From contig JAIBEI010000014.1 of assembly GCA_019459055.1 (NCBI GenBank), positions 31,217 to 95,216 on the forward strand: DNA of 64,000 nucleotides. The letters run 5' to 3'. The number at the start of each line of letters is the position of its first letter. Positions within the stretch are counted from its first letter, which is position 1. Made by a program: the position numbers and the translations under genes. This DNA is from Thiobacillus sp. (GTDB taxonomy: Bacteria > Pseudomonadota > Gammaproteobacteria > Burkholderiales > Thiobacillaceae). Positions 47,998 through 55,686 of the stretch are shown one piece after another. A model generated the notes under the pieces. The model was not told the DNA's origin. It did no database searches and saw nothing but the letters and a program-made list of their open reading frames with translations.

Positions 47998-48768
47998 TCA
48001 ACCGTCCCAGTCGTCCTTGGCGGCTCGGATCGCGTCGAATACCTCGGCCGGGCCGGGATGCGGGTGTTTCAGATAGCGGGCGGCAAAGGCCGTCATGTCG
48101 GGAGCGTGAAAGCGCAGGAACGGATTGGTGGCTTTTTCCAGCGCCAGGGTGGAGGGGAGGGTGGGTCGATTTTGCGCGCGCAGGGCGCGGTCGGCGCGCT
48201 CGCGTTGCAGCAGCGCGGAATTGCCGCCATCGATGGTTTTGGCAAAGTCAATATTGCTCAAGGTGTATTCGTGCGCGCAGCAGACCCGGGTAGCATCGGG
48301 CAGCGCTAAAATGGCGTCGAGGCTGGCGGCCATCATCGCGGGACTGCCTTCGAACAGTTTGCCGCAGCCGCAGCCGAATACGGTATCGCCGCAGAACAGG
48401 CAGCCGTGGCCGACATAGCTGAGGTGATCGAGCGTGTGGCCCGGCGTCGCCAGGACGTCGAAGTGCAAGCCCGGCTCGGCGATGTCCACCGCGTCGCCGC
48501 CGCGCAGGACATGGGTGACGGCGGGAATGCGCGGGTTGTCCGGCGCGTAGATGGCGCATTGATAGCGTTGACGCAGGGGCATGTTGCCGCCAGTATGGTC
48601 ACGGTGGTGGTGGGTGATCAGCACTGCTGTCAGCGCAAGCCGATGCATGTCGAGAAAGGCGATCAGCGGCGCCGGATCGCCGGGATCGACCGCAACGGCA
48701 TGACGGCCGTCGTGCCACACCCAGATGTAGTTGTCTTCGAACGCGGGCAGGGAAATGAGGGTCAACAT
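47998..48768 (-). CDS. gloB: Hydroxyacylglutathione hydrolase (glyoxalase II)
   Basis: 256 residues, metallo-beta-lactamase fold. Hydrolyses S-lactoylglutathione to lactate and glutathione. Metal motif THHHRDHTGG, PGHTLDHLSY, FCGDTVFGCGCGKLFEG, CCAHEYTLSN and the C-terminal NPFLRF. Start ATG overlaps nothing; divergent from the methyltransferase gene at 48798. The mltD-gloB-methyltransferase-rnhA-dnaQ order matches E. coli. Confidence 0.96.
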   Translation of the reverse strand: MLTLISLPAFEDNYIWVWHDGRHAVAVDPGDPAPLIAFLDMHRLALTAVLITHHHRDHTGGNMPLRQRYQCAIYAPDNPRIPAVTHVLRGGDAVDIAEPGLHFDVLATPGHTLDHLSYVGHGCLFCGDTVFGCGCGKLFEGSPAMMAASLDAILALPDATRVCCAHEYTLSNIDFAKTIDGGNSALLQRERADRALRAQNRPTLPSTLALEKATNPFLRFHAPDMTAFAARYLKHPHPGPAEVFDAIRAAKDDWDG

Positions 48769-48797
48769 GTCGGGACTGCCGGAAAGGAGAAATGACT

Positions 48798-49535
48798 ATG
48801 TTATCCAAGCTGGATGCAGGATGGTTTGAAACGCCGCTGGGGCAACACTTGCTGTTTCGCGAACAGCGCTATTTCGACGATGCCGTCTCGGACGTTTTCG
48901 GCTTCAATGCGGTGCAGGTTGGCTTGCCGCAGATCGATTTCCTGCGCAACAGCCGCATTCCGCTGCGCGTGACCTGTGCGGTGGAACCCCCGGCGGGGGT
49001 GCGGGCCGACCCCATGTTTTTGCCGTTCGAGAACCAGTCGCTCGACCTGCTGTTGTTGCCGCATGTGCTGGAATTCAGCGCCAATCCGCACCAGGTGCTG
49101 CGCGAGGCCGGGCGTGTGCTGCGCCCGGAGGGCCGCCTGGTGCTGGCCGGATTCAACCCGCGCAGCCTGTGGGGGCTGGCGCGCGCGCTGCAGGGCGGCG
49201 AGCGCGGCTACCCGTGGAACGGCAGTTTCCTGAATATTTCGCGGGTGAAGGACTGGATGGTCCTGCTGGGGCTCGAAGTGGCGGCGGGCAGCATGTGCTG
49301 CTACCGTCCGCCGATCAACCGCGAAACCTGGCTGCGCCGGATGCGCTTCATGGAGCCTGCTGGCGACCGCTGGTGGGCGATGGGCGGCGGCGTGTATTTC
49401 CTGCAGGCGGTGAAGCGCGTGCAGGGCATGAACATTATTTTGCCGCAGTGGAAAACGCCGGTTGCACAGCGTTTGTTGTCACCGGCGGCAAAAGTCATCA
49501 ATCTCAAACAATATCGGGTAGGCCGTGAACGCTGA
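48798..49535 (+). CDS. Class I methyltransferase, YafS-like
   Basis: 245 residues. Two ATGs are possible (48792, 48798); the second has the better spacing from AAGGAG. C-terminal part of the SAM fold visible: [52 protein letters not shown]; motif I is weak ([15 protein letters not shown]). Position between gloB and rnhA matches E. coli yafS. Substrate unknown. Overlaps rnhA by 11 bases. Confidence 0.88.
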   Translation: MLSKLDAGWFETPLGQHLLFREQRYFDDAVSDVFGFNAVQVGLPQIDFLRNSRIPLRVTCAVEPPAGVRADPMFLPFENQSLDLLLLPHVLEFSANPHQVLREAGRVLRPEGRLVLAGFNPRSLWGLARALQGGERGYPWNGSFLNISRVKDWMVLLGLEVAAGSMCCYRPPINRETWLRRMRFMEPAGDRWWAMGGGVYFLQAVKRVQGMNIILPQWKTPVAQRLLSPAAKVINLKQYRVGRER

Positions 49536-49971
49536 CACCATTTATATTTACAGTGACGGTGCCTGCAAGGGCAATCCCGGTCCGGGCGGCTGGGGCGCCC
49601 TCCTGGTGACGGACGGGCATCGCAAGGAAATCTGCGGGGGGGAGGCCAACACCACCAACAACCGCATGGAGATGACTGCGGTCATTCGTGCGCTGGAATC
49701 GCTGAAGCGCCCGTCCGCAGTCGAGGTTCACACCGACTCGCAGTACGTGCAAAAAGGCATCAGCGAATGGATGGCCGGCTGGAAGCGGCGCAACTGGCGC
49801 ACCGCCGACGGCAAATCGGTAAAAAACCAGGACCTGTGGCTGCAACTGGATGCCTTGAGCCAGTTGCACCGCATCGAATGGAAATGGGTGCGCGGCCACA
49901 ACGGCCACCCGGAAAACGAGCGTGCCGACGAACTGGCCAACGAGGGCGTGCTGCAGGCGCAACAGCCCTAA
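49525..49971 (+). CDS. rnhA: Ribonuclease HI
   Basis: 148 residues, GTG start overlapping the methyltransferase stop. Cuts RNA in RNA-DNA hybrids. Catalytic acids visible: Asp in [17 protein letters not shown], Glu in [10 protein letters not shown], Asp in [12 protein letters not shown], and the last Asp in [11 protein letters not shown]. Basic handle region [20 protein letters not shown]. Followed one base later by dnaQ. Confidence 0.98.
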   Translation: MNADTIYIYSDGACKGNPGPGGWGALLVTDGHRKEICGGEANTTNNRMEMTAVIRALESLKRPSAVEVHTDSQYVQKGISEWMAGWKRRNWRTADGKSVKNQDLWLQLDALSQLHRIEWKWVRGHNGHPENERADELANEGVLQAQQP

Positions 49972-49972
49972 C

Positions 49973-50677
49973 ATGCGACAAATCATTCTCGATACCGAAA
50001 CGACCGGCCTTGACCCGAAACAGGGGCATCGCATCATCGAAGTGGCAGCGGTGGAAATGGTCAACCGGCGGCTCACGGGCAACCACCTGCATCGCTATGT
50101 GAATCCAGATCGCGACATCGACGCCGGGGCGATGCAGGTGCACGGCATCACCCCGGAATTCCTGCAGGACAAGCCGCGTTTCGCCGATATCGCGCATGAG
50201 TTCGTCGACTTCATTCGGGGCGCCGAACTCGTCATACACAATGCGCCATTCGACGTCGGCTTTCTCAACATGGAACTGCGTCTGCTCGACATGGCGCTGC
50301 TGCCCAACTGGTGCGACGGGGTGACCGATACCCTGGCGATGGCCAAGGCGCTGCGTCCAGGCCAGCGCAACAATTTGGATGCGCTGTGTAAACACTATGG
50401 CGTGGACAACGCGGCGCGTACGCTGCACGGCGCATTGGTGGACTGCGAACTTCTGGCTGCGGTGTACCTGGCGCTGACGCGCGGGCAGGAAAGCCTGTCG
50501 ATCGGGCTGGAGGCGCGCGGCGCGCAGGCCGATCAGGTGGCCGCGCGCGCGCGCCCCAGGGCCATATTGTTGCCGGCGTCGGCGGACGAACTGGCTGTGC
50601 ATGCAAGCTTGCTCGGGGCCATCGCCCAGGAAAGCAAGGGCGCCTGCCTGTGGAGCATGGAGCAGGAGCGAAGTTGA
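49973..50677 (+). CDS. dnaQ: DNA polymerase III epsilon subunit (proofreading exonuclease)
   Basis: 234 residues from the ATG at 49973. 3'-5' exonuclease of the replicase. DEDDh motifs: ExoI LDTETTGLD, ExoII VIHNAPFDVGFLN, ExoIII RTLHGALVDCELLA. The C-terminal alpha-binding tail is shorter and divergent. Immediately after rnhA, the common proteobacterial pair. Stop overlaps the next TTG start. Confidence 0.96.
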   Translation: MRQIILDTETTGLDPKQGHRIIEVAAVEMVNRRLTGNHLHRYVNPDRDIDAGAMQVHGITPEFLQDKPRFADIAHEFVDFIRGAELVIHNAPFDVGFLNMELRLLDMALLPNWCDGVTDTLAMAKALRPGQRNNLDALCKHYGVDNAARTLHGALVDCELLAAVYLALTRGQESLSIGLEARGAQADQVAARARPRAILLPASADELAVHASLLGAIAQESKGACLWSMEQERS

Positions 50678-51627
50678 CGGATGGGTTGTCGCGCAGACGG
50701 AGCGCGCTCCAGCGTATCGCGCGGCTGGGGCTAGCTTGCGCCTGTCTGCTCCTGGTGTCGGCACAGGCTGTCGCTGCGCGGGTGACGGTGGTATTGAGCG
50801 ACGATTCGGCGCCGTATCAGGAGGTCTATCAGGTCATCCGCGCCTATCTTGACGACACCTCCCATGAGGTCATCCGGGTGCACGCCGAGAGACTGAATGC
50901 GGTTTCGTTGAATGAGTCGCGGCTGGCCGTTGCAGTGGGGGTGCGCGCGGCTGAGTCGCTGGCCGCCTTGCCGGTTCGTCCGCCGGTATTGGCGGTGCTG
51001 GTGCCGCGCGCATGGTATGTCAAAACCGGGCGTACCCGCCTGAGCGACGGCGGCGGCCGGAGCGCCTCGGCAATCTATCTCGATCAGCCCTTCGAGCGTC
51101 AGGTGCGGCTGATCCGCCAGGCTTTTCCCGAGTCGCGGCGCGTGGGAGTGCTGGTGAGCGCCGAGCAAAATGGGCTGGTGGGCGAACTGGACGAAGCCTT
51201 GCATGCACAGAGGCTCAGTCTGGTGCATGTCACGCTGTCCGGCGAGGAGCGGCTGATCACGGCCCTCGAAAACGTGTTGTCGGGTGCTGAATTGCTGCTG
51301 GCGGTGCCCGATCCGCTGATATTCAATCGCAACACCGCACAAAGCCTTTTTCTGACTTCCTATCGTTACCGTGTCCCGGTTCTGGGCTACTCGCGTTCGT
51401 TGACGCGGGCGGGTGCGCTGTTGTCGCTCCATTCCAGTCCTGCGCAAATCGGTCGCCAGACCGCCGAATGGGTGAGGGGCGCCATACAGGGCATGCCGGT
51501 GAATTTGCCGCCGCCCGCGCACCCCGCCTATTTCAGCGTTTCAATCAATGAACAGGTGGCGCACTCGCTTGGTTTCACTTTGCCGTCGGAAGTCGAGCTG
51601 GAAAAACGTTTGGGCGAGGGATACTGA
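50674..51627 (+). CDS. Periplasmic ABC-type substrate-binding protein (PF04392-like), orphan
   Basis: 317 residues from a TTG start that overlaps the dnaQ stop, with AGGAG seven bases upstream. Signal peptide (about 12-36, LGLACACLLLVSAQAVAA). The body resembles the ABC_sub_bind (PF04392) group: RVTVVLSDDSAPYQEVYQVI, LAVAVGVRAAESL, RQVRLIRQAFPESRRVGVLVS, ELLLAVPDPLIFNRNTAQSLF, RYRVPVLGYSRSL. No permease or ATPase is adjacent. The stop overlaps the ATG of the GGDEF-EAL gene (TGATG), suggesting that it feeds a signal to that protein. Ligand unknown. Confidence 0.85.
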   Translation: MTDGLSRRRSALQRIARLGLACACLLLVSAQAVAARVTVVLSDDSAPYQEVYQVIRAYLDDTSHEVIRVHAERLNAVSLNESRLAVAVGVRAAESLAALPVRPPVLAVLVPRAWYVKTGRTRLSDGGGRSASAIYLDQPFERQVRLIRQAFPESRRVGVLVSAEQNGLVGELDEALHAQRLSLVHVTLSGEERLITALENVLSGAELLLAVPDPLIFNRNTAQSLFLTSYRYRVPVLGYSRSLTRAGALLSLHSSPAQIGRQTAEWVRGAIQGMPVNLPPPAHPAYFSVSINEQVAHSLGFTLPSEVELEKRLGEGY

Positions 51628-53720
51628 TGGTGACTCCACTGGGGATACGCGGGCGTGTCATCGGCCTGGCCGTGGTGCCGATGGCCATCATCGGCATGCT
51701 GCTGCTGTTCCAGCTCGTCGCCGGGAAAATCGACGATCTCGATCAGTCGCTGCGCGACCGTGCCGTGGCCATTGCTCGCCAGCTCGCCCCGGCAGCGGAA
51801 TATGGCGTCGCCGCAGGCAATATCGAAGTATTGCAGACCCTGCTCGAAAAAGTGGCGATCGAGCCTGACGTCCGGGGGGTGGCGGTATTTGCCCATAACG
51901 GTCAGGCGCTGTCGCAAGTCGGTATGGGCGCCTGGACGGAACCCGCCCAAGGCGGGCTGCCCACCGAGCGCATCCATCAGATCGAATACAAGGACCGGCT
52001 GGTGTACTACGCGCCGATCATCCGTACCGAGGTGATGGTGGACGATTTCAACCTGGTGGACGGGCGCGCCGCGCAGCCGGGCACGCAGACCCGGCTGCTG
52101 GGGTGGGTGGGCCTGGACGTTTCGCGCAGCGCCACGTTCAAGAGCCAGCGCGAGGCCATTCTGCGCAGCCTGGCGGTTCTGCTGGCCGGACTGGGCGTGA
52201 GTCTCTATCTCGCCTGGCGCATCGGGCGCCAGATCACCCGGCCGATTCTGGCCTTGACCCACACGGTCAGTCGCATCGGCGAGGGCCACCTGGACGAGCG
52301 GGTCGAGCAGACCGGACGGGCCGAGCTGGGCTCGCTGCAGCGCGGCATCAATTACATGGCGGCCCGTTTGCAGGCGATGCAGGACGAGATGCAGGAAAAG
52401 ATCGACCAGGCCACCGCGCGCCTGGTTTATCAGGCCAGCCACGATACGCTGACGGGGCTGATCAACCGTCGCGAGTTCGAGCAGCGGCTGGAGCGCACGC
52501 TGCTGTCGGCCCTGCAGCAGAACCGGGAGCACGCGCTGTGCTACATGGACCTCGATCAATTCAAGGTGATCAACGATTCCTGCGGCCATGCGGCGGGCGA
52601 CGAACTGCTGCGCCAGTTGGCGCTGCTGCTGAAAGGCAACCTGCGCGAACGCGACACCCTGGCGCGCCTGGGCGGCGACGAATTTGCCCTGCTGCTGGAA
52701 AATTGCAGCATCCCCGATGCGCTTGAGGTGGCGGATACGTTTCGCGCCGAAGTTCAGCGCTTCCGCTTCAAATGGGGCGACCGCATTTTCGCTGTCGGCA
52801 TGAGCGCGGGCATGGTGGCGATCAACCGCGACAGCGGCACCGCCGCGAGCCTGCTGTCGGCGGCGGATGCCGCGTGCTATGTGGCAAAGGACCGCGGGCG
52901 CAACCAGATCCATGTCTATGAAAGCAGCAGCCACGATCTGGTGCGCCATCGCGGAGAGATGCAGTGGGTGACGCGCATTCAAAGGGCGCTGGAAGAAGGT
53001 CGCCTGCGCTTGTCGTGGCAGGAAATCCGTCGCACCGATAGCGTAGGGGAGCCCCCCTGCCATGCCGAGTTGCTGTTGCGGATGGTGGACGACGACGGCA
53101 GCGAAATCCTGCCGATGGCCTTTATCCCGGCGGCCGAGCGTTATTCCATCATGCCCTCCATCGACAGCTGGGTGATCGAGGAAACGCTGCGCGCGTGCCA
53201 GCGGTATCTTGCGGCCAAACGCGAGCAGCATTGCTTGTTTGCGGTCAACCTGTCGGGCGCGTCGCTGAAGGATCCGGAGTTCCGCCGCATGTTGCTGAAG
53301 TGCCTGCAGGAAAATTCCGCGCTGGGGCCGCATCTGTGCTTTGAAATCACCGAAACGGCGGCCATCGGCAACCTTGCGGTCGTCAACGAATTTATCGAGG
53401 CCATGCGCGAGTTTGGCTGTAGCTTTGCGCTCGACGATTTTGGCAGCGGCCTGTCGTCCTTCACCTATCTGAAGAACCTGAAAGTGGATTTCCTCAAGAT
53501 CGATGGCGCATTCGTTCGCGACATCACGACCAATCCCATCGACCGCTCCATGGTCGAGGCGATCCACCGCATCGGCCACCAGATGGGATTGAAGACCGTG
53601 GCCGAATATGTCGAATCGGAGCAGACGCTGGCCGTATTGCGCGAGATCGGGGTGGATTATGTGCAGGGCAACTGGGTGCACAGCCCCGAGCCGATGGAAA
53701 GCCTGTGCGGGAAATTCTGA
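51627..53720 (+). CDS. Membrane GGDEF-EAL protein (c-di-GMP synthesis/degradation)
   Basis: 697 residues. TM1 (11-32), periplasmic sensor (about 33-178, helix SLRDRAVAIARQLAPAAEYGVA), TM2 (181-200), HAMP (200-252), GGDEF domain with intact RLGGDEF (347-353) and I-site RERD (340-343), EAL domain with ELL in place of EAL (481-483), DDFGSG and KIDGAFVRDI. Both active sites look competent except that EAL reads ELL. Translationally coupled to the binding protein at 50674, which may be its periplasmic input. Confidence 0.94.
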   Translation: MVTPLGIRGRVIGLAVVPMAIIGMLLLFQLVAGKIDDLDQSLRDRAVAIARQLAPAAEYGVAAGNIEVLQTLLEKVAIEPDVRGVAVFAHNGQALSQVGMGAWTEPAQGGLPTERIHQIEYKDRLVYYAPIIRTEVMVDDFNLVDGRAAQPGTQTRLLGWVGLDVSRSATFKSQREAILRSLAVLLAGLGVSLYLAWRIGRQITRPILALTHTVSRIGEGHLDERVEQTGRAELGSLQRGINYMAARLQAMQDEMQEKIDQATARLVYQASHDTLTGLINRREFEQRLERTLLSALQQNREHALCYMDLDQFKVINDSCGHAAGDELLRQLALLLKGNLRERDTLARLGGDEFALLLENCSIPDALEVADTFRAEVQRFRFKWGDRIFAVGMSAGMVAINRDSGTAASLLSAADAACYVAKDRGRNQIHVYESSSHDLVRHRGEMQWVTRIQRALEEGRLRLSWQEIRRTDSVGEPPCHAELLLRMVDDDGSEILPMAFIPAAERYSIMPSIDSWVIEETLRACQRYLAAKREQHCLFAVNLSGASLKDPEFRRMLLKCLQENSALGPHLCFEITETAAIGNLAVVNEFIEAMREFGCSFALDDFGSGLSSFTYLKNLKVDFLKIDGAFVRDITTNPIDRSMVEAIHRIGHQMGLKTVAEYVESEQTLAVLREIGVDYVQGNWVHSPEPMESLCGKF

Positions 53721-53741
53721 GTACGAAAGCCGCCAGGCGGG

Positions 53742-53951
53742 TCAGTCGCCTACACCGAATCCTGCATCGATGACGGCCTGCACCAGCGTAGCGCGGTCAA
53801 TCCGGGTGGGTTCGACCACCACGCGTGCCTGACCGGGCGTCAGCGAGACCTCGACGCTCTGCACGCCAGGCAAGGCCGCCAGCACTTTCTGCACGCTGTT
53901 GACACAGCCGCCGCAGGTCATGCCGGTCACGGACAAAATGATTTCGCTCAT
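53742..53951 (-). CDS. Heavy-metal-associated (CopZ-like) chaperone
   Basis: 69 residues, a single HMA domain with GMTCGGCVNSV metal loop and ferredoxin-like fold (VQSVEVSLTPGQARVVVE). Carries Cu(I) to pumps or regulators. Convergent with the GGDEF-EAL gene and 21 bases from it. No copper operon is adjacent; the P-type ATPase at 1-1320 is far away. Confidence 0.94.
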   Translation of the reverse strand: MSEIILSVTGMTCGGCVNSVQKVLAALPGVQSVEVSLTPGQARVVVEPTRIDRATLVQAVIDAGFGVGD

Positions 53952-53995
53952 GCTGAACCCCGAAAAAACATTCGAAGCCTGATTTTATTCCAGTT

Positions 53996-54032
53996 GAAAA
54001 ACAAAAGCCCGCGGCATGCAGGCGCGGGCTTT
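53996..54032 (-). terminator. Terminator after flgM
   Basis: AAAGCCCGCG and CGCGGGCTTT form a 10-pair stem with a 9-base loop. Read on the minus strand it is followed by TTTTGTTTTT. Confidence 0.8.
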
Positions 54033-54048
54033 GTCGGTGTGGTCGGGA

Positions 54049-54357
54049 TTATTTCTTGCGCGGACGCTTGCGCAGGGCTTCCTTGGTGTGATCGATCAGG
54101 CGGTCGGCCACCACTTCGGCATCGACGGTGAAGGAGCCGTCGGCAAGGGCCGCCCTGACCGCTTCAATCTTGTTGATGTCGGTGACATCGACCGCAGCCA
54201 GCTGGGCCTTCAGCGAACGGACGCGGGTGCTCGATTCAGTCAGCGTCAGCGAATCGCTGCCGCCCGCCGTGGGGGCAGACGCCTTGCCCTCCCCCTTGCC
54301 TTTGGTGGCAGAAGCTTTGGCAGCGGCGGGCGGGGTGATGCGTTTGTCGATTTTCAC
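54049..54357 (-). CDS. flgM: Anti-sigma-28 factor FlgM
   Basis: 102 residues from a GTG giving VKIDKRITP, the family start; an ATG at 54417 would add 20 residues and is less likely. Ala/Lys/Ser-rich linker, then the sigma-28-binding helices SLTLTESSTRVRSLKAQLAAV, IEAVRAALADGSFTVDAEVVADRLIDH. Binds FliA until the hook is complete. Usual partners flgA and flgN are absent here, so it is an isolated copy. Confidence 0.85.
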   Translation of the reverse strand: MKIDKRITPPAAAKASATKGKGEGKASAPTAGGSDSLTLTESSTRVRSLKAQLAAVDVTDINKIEAVRAALADGSFTVDAEVVADRLIDHTKEALRKRPRKK

Positions 54358-54442
54358 GGGCTTGATTACCTGTTGGCCAGTTTTCCGGGTATTGCTTATC
54401 AGATGGTAATACGGCATCTATCCGGAAAACCTTAGCGCCGAT

Positions 54443-55678
54443 TTACACCAGCATATGCGACGCCAGCCCATCCGCCAGTTTGGGCTCGAACCAGGTGGAC
54501 TTGGGCGGCATGACCTCATTGGCATCGGCCACCGCCATCAGGTCTTCCATGCGGGTGGGGTGGAGCGCGATAGCCAGCGCCATCTCTCCGCTGTTCACTC
54601 GCTTTTCCAGCTCGGGCAAGCCGCGGATGCCGCCTACGAAATCGATGCGTTTGTCGCGCCGCGGGTCGGTGATGCCGAGGATGGGCGCGATCAGGTTGTT
54701 CTGCAGCAGGCTCACATCCAGGCGTCCCACCGGATCGGCCGGGATCAGCTCGGGGCGGATGGCGAGACGGTACCAGCGACCGGCCAGATAGAGGCCGAAG
54801 CTTCCCGGTTGCTCGGGCTTGACCGCGCTGGTGGCCGCCTCGACGCCGAAGGCGGCGCCCACGCGCTCGAGGAAGGCTTCCGCGGGAAGCCCGTTGAGGT
54901 CGGTGATGACCCGGTTGTAGTCCATGATGCGCATCTCATGCGCGGGGAAAATCACCGACAGGAAGAAGTTGTAAGACTCGTCGCCGGTGTGCCCAGGATT
55001 GGCGGCACGGCGTGCGGCAGCGATGCGCGAAGCCGATGCCGAGCGGTGGTGCCCGTCGGCAATGTAGAGTGCGGACATGGCGTTGAACGCGGCGGTGATG
55101 CGCGCCTGGATCGCTGCGTCGCGGATCACCCAGAGGGTGTGGCGCACGCCGTCGAGCTCGGCATCGGAATCCGGCGTGCCGGCCGAGGCCTCGGCCAGGA
55201 TGGCATCGACCTCGGGCGCGGCGGGGTAGGCCAGCAGTACCGGGCCGGTCTGGGCGTCGAGCGCGTCGATCTGCCGCACGCGGTCGTCTTCCTTGTCGGG
55301 GCGGGTGAATTCGTGCTTGCGGATGCGGTTGGTGTCATAGTCGGCCACCGAGGCGGCCGCCACGATACCGGTCTGCGTGTGGCTGCCCATCACGATGCGG
55401 TAGGCGTAATAGCAGGGCGCGGGGTCGCGCGCCAGCACGCCGGCCTGGATCATGGCCTGGAGATTCTCGGCGCCCTTGGCGTAGACCTCGGGCGCGTAGG
55501 GATTGGTGCCGGCGGGAAGGTCGATTTCCGGCTTGGAAATATGCAAAAAGCTCCACGGGCGGCCGCTGGCGCGTTCCCGCGCTTCCTCGGTCGACAGCAC
55601 GTCGTAAGGCGGTGCGACGACATCGTTGGCGCGTCCCGATGCGGGGCGGAGGGCGGCGAAAGGCTGGATCAGGTTCAT
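54443..55678 (-). CDS. DUF1015 family protein
   Basis: 411 residues. Opens LIQPFAALRPASGRANDVVAPPYDVLSTEEAR (typical DUF1015 N-terminus, read 3-34), with NPYAPEVYAKGAENL, YYAYRIVMGSHTQTGIVAAASVADYD, the ADGHHRSASASR motif, and a C-terminal PPKSTWFEPKLADGLASHML. Cytoplasmic. Function unknown; family members are often near serine or lipid metabolism genes. Nine bases from mfd, probably co-transcribed with it. Confidence 0.93.
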   Translation of the reverse strand: MNLIQPFAALRPASGRANDVVAPPYDVLSTEEARERASGRPWSFLHISKPEIDLPAGTNPYAPEVYAKGAENLQAMIQAGVLARDPAPCYYAYRIVMGSHTQTGIVAAASVADYDTNRIRKHEFTRPDKEDDRVRQIDALDAQTGPVLLAYPAAPEVDAILAEASAGTPDSDAELDGVRHTLWVIRDAAIQARITAAFNAMSALYIADGHHRSASASRIAAARRAANPGHTGDESYNFFLSVIFPAHEMRIMDYNRVITDLNGLPAEAFLERVGAAFGVEAATSAVKPEQPGSFGLYLAGRWYRLAIRPELIPADPVGRLDVSLLQNNLIAPILGITDPRRDKRIDFVGGIRGLPELEKRVNSGEMALAIALHPTRMEDLMAVADANEVMPPKSTWFEPKLADGLASHMLV

Positions 55679-55686
55679 AAGATTAT

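Noticed and set aside
51528..53681. 717-codon minus-strand frame
   Set aside because: Antisense to the GGDEF-EAL gene, whose domains are unmistakable.
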